Part shown: positions 1 through 5,685 of the stretch, piece after piece | How the letters are laid out: each line of letters opens with the position of its first letter | How positions within the stretch are numbered: the stretch's first letter is position 1 | DNA from: Acidimicrobiales bacterium | GTDB lineage: Bacteria > Actinomycetota > Acidimicrobiia > Acidimicrobiales > SZUA-35 | Length of the DNA stretch: 6,525 bases | Assembly (NCBI GenBank): GCA_013003325.1 | Contig: JABDJU010000254.1 | Location: 1-6,525 of the forward strand | Direction of reading: 5' to 3' | Position numbers and translations under genes: made by a program | The notes under the pieces: model-generated | The model's database searches: none | What the model was told of the DNA's origin: nothing | What the model saw: the letters and a program-made list of their open reading frames with translations, nothing else

Positions 1-2216
1 CCTTTCGCCGCATGTGCCGACGTGAATTCCTCAATCACAACCGCCTCCGCGAGTGGCAAGACCTCTACAGCCAGCTGAAGCGGGTGGCGAAGTCGATCGG
101 GATGGCGAAGCCGGTTCGGCGGCGGGCCGACGAGATCGATGAGGACTCGGTTCACCGCGCCATACTCACCGGACTGCTGAGCCAGATCGGGATGAGGGAC
201 GAATCGACCGACAAGACGGCGTCGAAGGGCCGGGATCGCAAACGGGACCGACGGACCGAGTACATCGGAGCCCGAAATTCACGGTTCGTCATCGCCCCAG
301 GTTCAACGACGGCCACGTCCTCCCCTCGCTGGGTCATGGCCGGTGAACTGGTCGAGACCAATCGCCTCTATGCCCGCAACGTGGCCCCGCTCGACCCGCG
401 CTGGATCGAGGACGCGGCCGGTCACCTCGCGACCTACAGCTATGCCGAACCGGCCTGGAACCGGGCCCGCGGTGCGGCCACGGTGGTCGAACGGGCCATG
501 TTGTACGGGCTGCCGATCGTTCGGGGCCGAACCATCAACCTCGACCGGGTCGATCCAGAACTCGCTCGCTCGCTGTTCATTCAGGGGGCGCTCGTCGAAC
601 GGGATTGGGACGTACCCGAGGACTCACGGCTGCATCGGTTCCTCGGTCACAACGACCGGGTCTTGGCCGAGGCGGCGCGGTGGGAGGCGAAGACGAGGAA
701 CCGCAGCCTGGATCTTGAGGTCGAAGTGCTCACCGAACACTACGACCGACACCTGCCCGCCGGGGCGGTCTCGACCCGCCACTTCGAACGATGGTGGAAG
801 CAGAACTCGGACCGGGAACCGGGGTTGCTCGACCTGTCCTTGGATCAGGTGTTGGGTGAAGCCACGTCGCCTGAGGCCTATCCCGATAGGTGGCCCGCCA
901 GCGACGCACCGCTCAGCTACCTGTTCGAGCCCGGGGCGCCCGTCGACGGGATCACGGTGACGCTGACGATCGCCCAGTTCCTCGCCGGAATCGCCCCCTA
1001 CACCTGGCTCGTGCCCGGACACCGAACCGAACTCGTGACCGAGCTGCTGCGGACTCTCCCCAAGCGGGAGCGCACCCGCCTCGCCCCACTCGCTCAGACC
1101 GCCGCCGAGATCGTGAGTCAATTGCCCGAGTGGCCTTCGGTCGACAGCGTCGACATCTGTACTGCGGTGGAACGTCAACTTGCCGAGCGAGGGGAACCGA
1201 CATACGAAGTCTCCGTCCGAGCTCTCCCGACTCACCTGCGGCCGGTGTTCGAGGTCGTCGATGGCAGCGGTCGCATGATTGCAGCGGGTCGCGAACCGGA
1301 CCGCCTCGGTCGGCGAGTGATGGGGGTCGTGCGATCACTGCTGACCGATCACCCTCATCCCATGACTCGACGCGGCCTCACCGATTGGCCTGGGGGCGAC
1401 ATCATCGGCTGTACCACATTTGGTTTCGGTGACCTCTCCATCGAGGTCTTTCCGGCGTTGGTCGACCAGAAGCACTCAGTCGACCTTGTCGTACTCCCCG
1501 ACCGGCGCGAGCAACACGATGTCCACTGGGCCGGCGTCCGTCGACTACTGCGGTTCAAGGCGGAGCGGCCCGCTCGGCGCGCGATGAATCTCTTGGGCGA
1601 CTCCGGCGCTGCGCTGAACCGCCTGGCCACCTCCGACATCACGTCGGTCACCCCCGCCGGGTTCGTCGACGACTTGGTCGATGCAGCCCTCGACGCGCTG
1701 ATCGATGCTGCCGGCGGGCCGCCGTGGTCGGAGGTCGACATGCGGGCACTCATACGCTTCTCGGCGGCCCGTTTCGAACCTCAGCTCACCGCCGCCGTTT
1801 CAGACGTGGGCGAGATCCCTGAGCTTGCCGTCGACGTGGTCGATCGACTGTCCGCTCTGGAGGAATCGACGATCGATCTGTCCGTCGCAATCGCTGACTG
1901 CCGCAGGGTTCTCCGATCTCTGGTCTACCCGAACAGCCTGACCGCCCAAGGTCTCGACCGGTCGGCCGACGTTGTCCGGTACCTGCGGGCTCTTGGTCAT
2001 CGGGTCGACCAGCTTCCCGGGGACAGAGAACGAGACCTGGCGAACACCGGCCGGCTGCGGGAGCTCGAAACGCTCGCCGAACACAGCGCGGACGCCGAGG
2101 TCCCCTGGATGCTCCAGGAGTTGAGGGTGTCGCTCTGGGCCCAACATCTCGGCACCAACGGGTCGGTCAGTGCGGCGCGAATCCGTCGACGGCTTGAGCC
2201 TACGTCGAACCTATGA
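1..2216 (+). CDS. hrpA: ATP-dependent RNA helicase HrpA, C-terminal part (5' end outside window)
   Basis: The reading frame is already open at the left edge: the first full codon is at position 3 and about 737 residues are visible up to TGA at 2214-2216. The ATG at 12 is internal, because the preceding codons (Phe-Arg-Arg) continue the HrpA pattern. The visible part starts in the OB-like domain that follows the helicase core (FLNHNRLREWQDLYSQL, then YIGARNSRFVIAPGS near nt 261 and RWVMAGELVETNRLYAR near nt 324). It continues into the long HrpA-specific DUF3418 region, with landmarks RHFERWWKQ, YLFEPGAPVDGITVT, YTWLVPGHR, ALPTHLRPVFEVVD and a closing WMLQELRVSLWAQHLGT. HrpA proteins are usually about 1300 residues, so roughly the N-terminal 40-45 percent, with the DEAH helicase motifs, lies upstream. 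HrpA is a cytoplasmic DEAH-box helicase; the E. coli protein has been reported to act on mRNA and on collided ribosomes. A basic linker (KGRDRKRDRR, near nt 227-256) precedes YIGAR. No frameshift is visible. Confidence 0.95.
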   Translation, partial: FRRMCRREFLNHNRLREWQDLYSQLKRVAKSIGMAKPVRRRADEIDEDSVHRAILTGLLSQIGMRDESTDKTASKGRDRKRDRRTEYIGARNSRFVIAPGSTTATSSPRWVMAGELVETNRLYARNVAPLDPRWIEDAAGHLATYSYAEPAWNRARGAATVVERAMLYGLPIVRGRTINLDRVDPELARSLFIQGALVERDWDVPEDSRLHRFLGHNDRVLAEAARWEAKTRNRSLDLEVEVLTEHYDRHLPAGAVSTRHFERWWKQNSDREPGLLDLSLDQVLGEATSPEAYPDRWPASDAPLSYLFEPGAPVDGITVTLTIAQFLAGIAPYTWLVPGHRTELVTELLRTLPKRERTRLAPLAQTAAEIVSQLPEWPSVDSVDICTAVERQLAERGEPTYEVSVRALPTHLRPVFEVVDGSGRMIAAGREPDRLGRRVMGVVRSLLTDHPHPMTRRGLTDWPGGDIIGCTTFGFGDLSIEVFPALVDQKHSVDLVVLPDRREQHDVHWAGVRRLLRFKAERPARRAMNLLGDSGAALNRLATSDITSVTPAGFVDDLVDAALDALIDAAGGPPWSEVDMRALIRFSAARFEPQLTAAVSDVGEIPELAVDVVDRLSALEESTIDLSVAIADCRRVLRSLVYPNSLTAQGLDRSADVVRYLRALGHRVDQLPGDRERDLANTGRLRELETLAEHSADAEVPWMLQELRVSLWAQHLGTNGSVSAARIRRRLEPTSNL

Positions 2217-2227
2217 CCCCGGGGCAG

Positions 2228-2233
2228 TACGCT
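2228..2233 (+). promoter_or_regulatory. Putative -10 box (TACGCT) of a leaderless promoter for the PGPGW gene
   Basis: TACGCT fits TANNNT and ends 7 nt before the GTG start at 2241, the distance at which transcription would begin on or next to the start codon. No Shine-Dalgarno sequence lies in the 12 nt before GTG, and no convincing -35 hexamer is visible. The same arrangement recurs before the next two genes, which strengthens this call. Confidence 0.5.
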
Positions 2234-2240
2234 TCGGATC

Positions 2241-2594
2241 GTGAGTCTGGATTACTCCGAGCTTCAGCCCGGAATTCAACCCTCTGAAGATGTCCATGGC
2301 CTCAAGCGCATACTGCGAATCGCGCTGGGTGTCATCCTCGTTCTTGCCGGTATCGCCATGCTCGTTCTGCCCGGTCAGGGGATCCTCACAATCATCGTCG
2401 GACTCAACTTGATAAAGCCCGACAACGCCCTCGTGAAGTGGCTCCGGGTCCGCATTCCCGGACTCCCGGCCGAAGGGCCGATCCCCCGTGGGGCCATCGC
2501 ACTCGGACTTGTCCTCTTCGTCGTGTTCGGGGTGACCTCGGTCATCTGGGGTCAACAGATTCTCGACTGGTTCCGAGACCTGGTCGGCCTGTAA
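2241..2594 (+). CDS. Small PGPGW-type putative membrane protein
   Basis: This 117-residue protein has the hallmark of the putative transmembrane PGPGW family: the first hydrophobic helix (about residues 27-43) runs straight into LPGQGILTIIVGLNLI (43-58), where PGQG replaces the usual PGPG. A short charged loop (59-83) and a second hydrophobic helix (about 84-103, ALGLVLFVVFGVTSVIWG) follow, then an amphipathic tail. It is probably an inner-membrane protein with two or three membrane passes and no cleaved signal peptide. GTG at 2241 is chosen because the next in-frame Met is residue 40, inside the first helix, and because a -10-like box sits just upstream. The gene begins 24 nt after hrpA. The molecular role of the family is unknown, and nothing here assigns one; the neighbours do not suggest a shared pathway. 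Confidence 0.8.
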   Translation: MSLDYSELQPGIQPSEDVHGLKRILRIALGVILVLAGIAMLVLPGQGILTIIVGLNLIKPDNALVKWLRVRIPGLPAEGPIPRGAIALGLVLFVVFGVTSVIWGQQILDWFRDLVGL

Positions 2595-2615
2595 CGCTCG
2601 TTCCCTGGGAGCATC

Positions 2616-2627
2616 GCGGCCGGCCGC
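2616..2627. repeat. 12-bp perfect palindrome GCGGCCGGCCGC upstream of udk
   Basis: GCGGCCGGCCGC reads the same on both strands and lies 2 bp upstream of the putative -10 box of udk, in the stretch between -10 and -35. It could be an operator half-site pair, a small hairpin at the end of the preceding transcript, or chance in GC-rich DNA. There is no T-tract after it, so it is not a typical intrinsic terminator. Confidence 0.5.
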
Positions 2628-2629
2628 TC

Positions 2630-2635
2630 TAGACT
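2630..2635 (+). promoter_or_regulatory. Putative -10 box (TAGACT) of a leaderless udk promoter
   Basis: TAGACT ends 8 nt before the ATG of udk at 2644. The intervening CTGCGTCG contains no Shine-Dalgarno sequence, so the mRNA probably starts at or within a base or two of the ATG. The -35 region is not recognisable. Confidence 0.55.
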
Positions 2636-2643
2636 CTGCGTCG

Positions 2644-3282
2644 ATGAGTTTCCTGGTCGCAGTCTGTGGTGGAAGCTGCTCAGGCAAGAGCACGCTGGCC
2701 GCGAGAATCCTTCGACTCCTCGGACCTGCAACCGCTTCCCTGCTGGCCTTCGACTCCTACTACCTCGATCAACGGACCCTCACTCCCCTCGAACGGGCCG
2801 AGGTCAACTACGACCATCCTTCCTCACTCGACGTCGAACTGTTCTCCAACCATCTCGGGCGTCTGGCGGCGGGAAAACCGATCGACTGTCCGGTCTACGA
2901 CTTCGCAACCCACACCCGACTGGACGAAACCAGACGGATCGATCCAGCCCCGGTCGTCGTGGTCGACGGCATTCTGTTGCTCGCTGACGATCGGCTGGTG
3001 CCTCGGTTCGACATGCGGATCTATCGGCAATGTCCGGAGGAGGTGCGCCTCGACCGGCGGATCGAGCGGGATGTGATGTACCGGGGCAGAACCGAGGACT
3101 CGGTCCGAAAACAGTTCGCTACGACCGTCAAGCCGATGCACGACCAGTTTGTGGCACCATCGTCCCAATACGCCGACGTCGTCTTCCAACACGAAGACAT
3201 CGAGGTGCACGATGCGGCGGTGATCGTTGTCGACCGAATCCGCAGGGAGCTCAACTGGCCGGCGCCGACGACGGGCCGATAA
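2644..3282 (+). CDS. udk: Uridine kinase
   Basis: This 212-residue protein is a P-loop kinase of the phosphoribulokinase/uridine kinase family, the same size as E. coli Udk (213). It phosphorylates uridine (and usually cytidine) to the monophosphate with ATP or GTP in cytoplasmic pyrimidine salvage. Landmarks: Walker A GGSCSGKST (residues 9-17), FDSYYLD (36-42) carrying the likely catalytic Asp37, YDHPSSLD (56-63), PVYDFATHTR (83-92) in the nucleoside-binding region, VVVVDGILLL (104-113), and the lid-type arginine-rich segment RRIERDVMYRGR followed by the family signature VKPMHDQFVAPSSQYADVV. The start is ATG at 2644, because the glycine-rich loop then falls at the usual distance from the N-terminus. 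The gene is 49 nt downstream of the PGPGW gene and 21 nt upstream of the VOC gene, and appears to have its own leaderless promoter. Confidence 0.93.
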   Translation: MSFLVAVCGGSCSGKSTLAARILRLLGPATASLLAFDSYYLDQRTLTPLERAEVNYDHPSSLDVELFSNHLGRLAAGKPIDCPVYDFATHTRLDETRRIDPAPVVVVDGILLLADDRLVPRFDMRIYRQCPEEVRLDRRIERDVMYRGRTEDSVRKQFATTVKPMHDQFVAPSSQYADVVFQHEDIEVHDAAVIVVDRIRRELNWPAPTTGR

Positions 3283-3291
3283 CCCAACAGC

Positions 3292-3297
3292 TACAGT
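3292..3297 (+). promoter_or_regulatory. Putative -10 box (TACAGT) of a leaderless promoter for the VOC gene
   Basis: TACAGT ends exactly 6 nt before the ATG at 3304, in the 21-nt gap after udk. The gap has no Shine-Dalgarno sequence. The spacing predicts that transcription starts at the A of the ATG. Confidence 0.6.
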
Positions 3298-3303
3298 CGA
3301 CCC

Positions 3304-3678
3304 ATGAACTTGGGTGCCTTCTCGATCAGCCTCAACGTGTCCGACCTCGCCGCTTCCCGATCGTTCTACGAGCTGCTCGGATTCTCCGAAGCTGCCGGGA
3401 ACGAAGACGAGAACTGGCTCATCATGCGAAATGAAAACACGACGATCGGGCTCTTTCACGGAATGTTCGACAACAACATCCTCACGTTCAACCCCGGCAT
3501 GGGCCAGGACATGTCTCCCCGGGACGATTGCGTCGATGTGCGTGAGGTTCAGGCTCGGCTGCTCGAGGCCGGCATCGCCCTGGGGGTCAGCATCGACGAC
3601 GGGTCATCCCACGGTGCGGGCCACATCGTCTTCAGCGATCCCGACGGCAATGTGGTCATGATCGATCAGTTCTCCTGA
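3304..3678 (+). CDS. VOC family (glyoxalase/bleomycin-resistance fold) protein
   Basis: This 124-residue single-unit VOC protein shows the two expected beta-alpha-beta halves: FSISLNVSDLAASRSFYELLGF (residues 6-27) opens the first, and DVREVQARLLEAGI (78-91) with GHIVFSDPDGNVVMIDQF (106-123) closes the second. The segment WLIMRNENTTIGLFHGMF and then ILTFNPGM (59-66) match a widespread small VOC subfamily of unknown substrate that I recognise from its pattern. The usual metal ligands are not preserved: Asn11 stands where glyoxalase I has His, and Asp121 where it has Glu. Lactoylglutathione-lyase activity is therefore unlikely, and the true reaction or ligand cannot be read from sequence. The protein is cytoplasmic, with no signal peptide. 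The start is ATG at 3304, supported by family alignment and by the -10-like box 6 nt upstream. Its stop codon abuts that of the convergent peptidase gene. Confidence 0.88.
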   Translation: MNLGAFSISLNVSDLAASRSFYELLGFSEAAGNEDENWLIMRNENTTIGLFHGMFDNNILTFNPGMGQDMSPRDDCVDVREVQARLLEAGIALGVSIDDGSSHGAGHIVFSDPDGNVVMIDQFS

Positions 3679-3704
3679 TCACAGTCTTCCGGCAGCCCGT
3701 GCCG
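3664..3704. other. Zero-gap convergent junction with two short hairpins
   Basis: The VOC stop (TGA, 3676-3678) and the peptidase stop (TGA on the minus strand, 3681-3679) form the palindrome TGATCA. A 6-bp stem GATCAG/CTGATC (3664-3669 with 3675-3680, 5-nt loop) and a 5-bp stem CGGCA/TGCCG (3690-3694 with 3700-3704) flank the junction. Neither is followed by a T-tract in either direction, so any bidirectional terminator activity is only a guess. Any transcript end must lie inside the opposing coding sequence. Confidence 0.35.
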
Positions 3705-5505
3705 CTTCGGTCGCAGCGACCAACTGCCCCTCGACAATGCTCAAGCCGGCGTCCCAGAAGCCGGGATCTGACAGTTCGCACTGCACGATCTTGCCGAGTT
3801 CTTCAGGGCTGCGCGACCCTCCCGCTCGCAACAGATCGAGGTAGGCGGGCACGAACGAGTCACCCTCTTCGGCGTATCGGGCATAGACGCTGAGCGCCAG
3901 TAGCTGTCCGTAGGCGTAGGCGTAGACATACCCGGGAGTACCCATGAAGTGGGGTATGTAGCTCCACCAGCTCCGATACCCGTCGGTCACCTCGACCGCG
4001 TCGCCGAGTACCGCGGTTTGTGTTTCGGCCCAGACATCGCCGAACCGCTCCACCGACAGCTCGCCCTCGTCGCGGCGAATCGTGTGGCACCGGTCCTCGA
4101 AACGGTTCATCGCGACCTGTCGGAATACGGTCGCGATCGAGTCTTCTAGCGAGCTGGCCAGAAGGCTGAAGCGCTCGTTGGGGTCCTCGATCATGCTCAG
4201 CAGCCGATTGTTGGTGACCGTCTCGCCGAATACCGAGGCGGTTTCGGCCAGAGTTAGCGGTGTCGACTGGTGGAAGATGCCTTGCTCGCGGGCCAGATAG
4301 GCGTGCACGCCATGACCGAGTTCGTGGGCGAGCGTGAGCACATCTCGGGTGCGACCGGTCCAGTTGAGCATCACGTAGGGGTGATGGCTCGGCACGGTGT
4401 ACGCACAGAACGCACCGCCCCGTTTGCCGGGCCTGGCCGGCGCGTCGATCCAACCCTCACTCAGAAAGCGGCCGACGACCGACGCCAACTCATTTGAAAA
4501 CGATCCATAGGCGTCGGTGACGATTTGTGAGGCCTCGGACCATCCGATCGTTTCGTCGGAATCGGCGACCGACGCCGCCCGATCGAAGTCGGCCAAACGC
4601 TCGAGCCCGAGCACCTGGGCCTTCAACGCATACCACCGATGGGGGATGTCGTACCGGGCGACCACGGCTTCGACGAGGGCCTGAACCGATTCATCGGATG
4701 CCTCGTTGCTCAGGTTGCGGCTGCTGACCCAGGTGTCGAAACCCCGCAGCTTGTCGTCGACCGACTTGTCGAGCAACAGCGTGTTGTACACGTAGGCGCG
4801 GGTCCGCAGGCCGGGCTCGAGTGCCACCGACACCGCCTGGGCCGCGGATTGGCGAACCTGACGGTCGGGGTGCTGAAGGTTGGACAGTGCTGCGTCGAGC
4901 GGGACCTTGTCGTCGTTCCAGTCGACCTCGATCGAGCTTGTGAGCTCTTCGAACAGGCGCACCCATGCAGGCGCCCCGGTGACCGACGTCGCGTTCAGCA
5001 CCTGCTCGGCGTCTTCGCTGAGCAGGTGCGGACGCATCTTGCGCATGTTGGCCAAGTGATGGGCGACGAATGCGAGTTCGGGGTCGCTGATAAGGCGCTC
5101 AGCCCGCTCATCGCTGACCTTGGCCCACTCGAGATCGACGAAGATCAACCGGCCGGAGATGTCGGTCGACCGCTGCTGCATCTGCGCCATGGCAGCCCCG
5201 AGCGCCGGGTCCTGGGTGTCGATGCTGAACTGGAGCATCACGTAGTGTCCAGCTCGGCTGGAGAGCTCACTGACACGGGCCAGCCGCTGAAAGAGATCAG
5301 CGAGGCCATCGGCACCGAGGGCTGCGATCGAACCCTTGAACTCACTCTCGACGTGGACAGCCAGTTCTTCTGCCTCGTCGAGCAGCGAATCGGGATCGCT
5401 CGCGCCATCCAGCAGACCCTCCAGATCCCACGCGATGTCGGCGGCGGTGATGTCGGTGTCGGTATCGGTGTCGGTATCGGTGTCAGTCACTGGTCCATTG
5501 TGCAT
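3679..5505 (-). CDS. pepF: M3 family zinc oligoendopeptidase (PepF-like)
   Basis: This 608-residue protein (from ATG at 5505) has the usual size for the PepF branch of peptidase family M3, cytoplasmic thermolysin-like metallopeptidases that cut short peptides. The zinc motif HELGH is at residues 394-398 (nt 4326-4312): His394 and His398 bind zinc and Glu395 is catalytic. The third ligand is probably Glu421 in LTLAETAS. Upstream, FCAYTVPSHHPYVMLNWTG and RDVLTL are typical of the pepF/M3 clade. The His/Tyr-rich segment PHFMGTPGYVYAYAYGQLL (about 518-536) is the usual substrate-binding region, and WDLEGLL (26-32) is the standard N-terminal opening. The frame stays open 308 codons further upstream, but that part is antisense to the next gene and has no family similarity. 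GTG at 5490 (603 residues) is a serious alternative start because a CACAAT box lies 6 nt before it. Neither start has a Shine-Dalgarno sequence. A Thr-Asp repeat occupies residues 7-18. Confidence 0.92.
   Translation of the reverse strand: MHNGPVTDTDTDTDTDTDITAADIAWDLEGLLDGASDPDSLLDEAEELAVHVESEFKGSIAALGADGLADLFQRLARVSELSSRAGHYVMLQFSIDTQDPALGAAMAQMQQRSTDISGRLIFVDLEWAKVSDERAERLISDPELAFVAHHLANMRKMRPHLLSEDAEQVLNATSVTGAPAWVRLFEELTSSIEVDWNDDKVPLDAALSNLQHPDRQVRQSAAQAVSVALEPGLRTRAYVYNTLLLDKSVDDKLRGFDTWVSSRNLSNEASDESVQALVEAVVARYDIPHRWYALKAQVLGLERLADFDRAASVADSDETIGWSEASQIVTDAYGSFSNELASVVGRFLSEGWIDAPARPGKRGGAFCAYTVPSHHPYVMLNWTGRTRDVLTLAHELGHGVHAYLAREQGIFHQSTPLTLAETASVFGETVTNNRLLSMIEDPNERFSLLASSLEDSIATVFRQVAMNRFEDRCHTIRRDEGELSVERFGDVWAETQTAVLGDAVEVTDGYRSWWSYIPHFMGTPGYVYAYAYGQLLALSVYARYAEEGDSFVPAYLDLLRAGGSRSPEELGKIVQCELSDPGFWDAGLSIVEGQLVAATEAARAAGRL
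5452..5487 (-). repeat. Hexanucleotide tandem repeat encoding six Thr-Asp pairs
   Basis: On the plus strand GGTGTC and GGTATC alternate from 5455 to 5484, giving a 12-bp unit repeated two and a half times with slightly diverged edges. Read on the minus strand it encodes (Thr-Asp)6, residues 7-18 of the peptidase. Because the unit is 6 bp, gain or loss of copies would lengthen or shorten the N-terminus without changing frame. Confidence 0.85.
5497..5502 (-). promoter_or_regulatory. Possible -10 box (CACAAT) for the peptidase gene
   Basis: Read on the minus strand, CACAAT differs from TACAAT at one base and ends 6 nt before the in-frame GTG at 5490. This matches the spacing seen for the leaderless genes elsewhere in the window. 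If real, the ATG at 5505 is upstream of the transcript and the peptidase starts at GTG. No good -35 hexamer is visible; the T-rich GTTTTC (5524-5519) is the nearest candidate. Confidence 0.35.
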
Positions 5506-5530
5506 GATCCGAGGCAGAGAAAACGGATCA
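5505..5530. repeat. Inverted repeat TGATCCG-N12-CGGATCA at the peptidase start
   Basis: Perfect 7-bp arms at 5505-5511 and 5524-5530 enclose an A-rich 12-nt spacer. If transcription of the peptidase gene starts at the GTG at 5490, the element spans about -15 to -40, an operator-like position. If a longer mRNA starting upstream is made, it could instead fold as a hairpin next to the ATG. Confidence 0.45.
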
Positions 5531-5643
5531 GGTCTCGCCCCTGCCACCCTCAACTCGGTCGTACCGGCAGCAGGGTTGTACACATGGCACTCTGTGGGGG
5601 ATGATTCGCAGATTGGCACCCCAGGGGTAGAAACTGGTGATTT

Positions 5644-5649
5644 GATAAT
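5644..5649 (+). promoter_or_regulatory. Putative -10 box (GATAAT) for the GCS2-like gene
   Basis: GATAAT matches the TATAAT consensus at five of six bases and sits in a locally AT-rich stretch. It would place the transcript start near 5656 and leave a leader of about 30 nt carrying a Shine-Dalgarno-like sequence, unlike the leaderless genes upstream. No clear -35 is present at 16-18 nt; the palindrome ACCCCAGGGGT occupies that area. Confidence 0.45.
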
Positions 5650-5671
5650 GAGGCAATCGAACGCGAGCCGG

Positions 5672-5677
5672 AAAGGA
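5672..5677 (+). promoter_or_regulatory. Ribosome binding site (AAAGGA) for the GTG start at 5686
   Basis: AAAGGA ends 8 nt before GTG at 5686. It is the only start codon in the window preceded by a recognisable Shine-Dalgarno-type sequence, and it supports GTG as the start. Confidence 0.5.
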
Positions 5678-5685
5678 ACTGAGTC

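Larger units (their letters stand above)
5506..5685. other. Divergent intergenic promoter region
   Basis: This 180-nt gap lies between the divergent peptidase and GCS2-like genes and is visibly more AT-rich near 5631-5650 than its surroundings. It holds the 5505-5530 inverted repeat, an odd palindrome ACCCC-A-GGGGT (5618-5628) and the -10 box of the plus-strand gene. I see no small ORF or RNA gene in it. Confidence 0.7.

Noticed and set aside
12..14. ATG at 12 as the real start of the first gene
   Set aside because: The frame is open to the window edge and codons before it fit the HrpA sequence; the helicase core must precede it.
343..1432. Overlapping frames on both strands inside hrpA (about 130-205 codons)
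   Set aside because: Arg/Pro/Ser-rich low-complexity translations typical of shadow frames in GC-rich DNA; the hrpA frame matches its family throughout.
2211..2693. 160-codon minus-strand open frame across the PGPGW gene and the start of udk
   Set aside because: Its acidic, Asp/Glu-rich translation is the mirror of a hydrophobic membrane protein, and both plus-strand genes have clear family signatures.
2824..3459. 211-codon minus-strand open frame opposite udk and the VOC gene
   Set aside because: It spans two well-supported plus-strand genes and shows no domain of its own.
4639..5604. 321-codon plus-strand open frame opposite the peptidase gene
   Set aside because: It is antisense to a peptidase with an intact HELGH motif and full family similarity; its translation has no recognisable domain and it ends in the divergent promoter region.
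5585..5619. TGGCAC copies as a sigma-54 promoter element
   Set aside because: TGGCAC occurs at 5585-5590 and 5614-5619, but no TTGC follows at the required spacing, so the -24/-12 pattern is absent.
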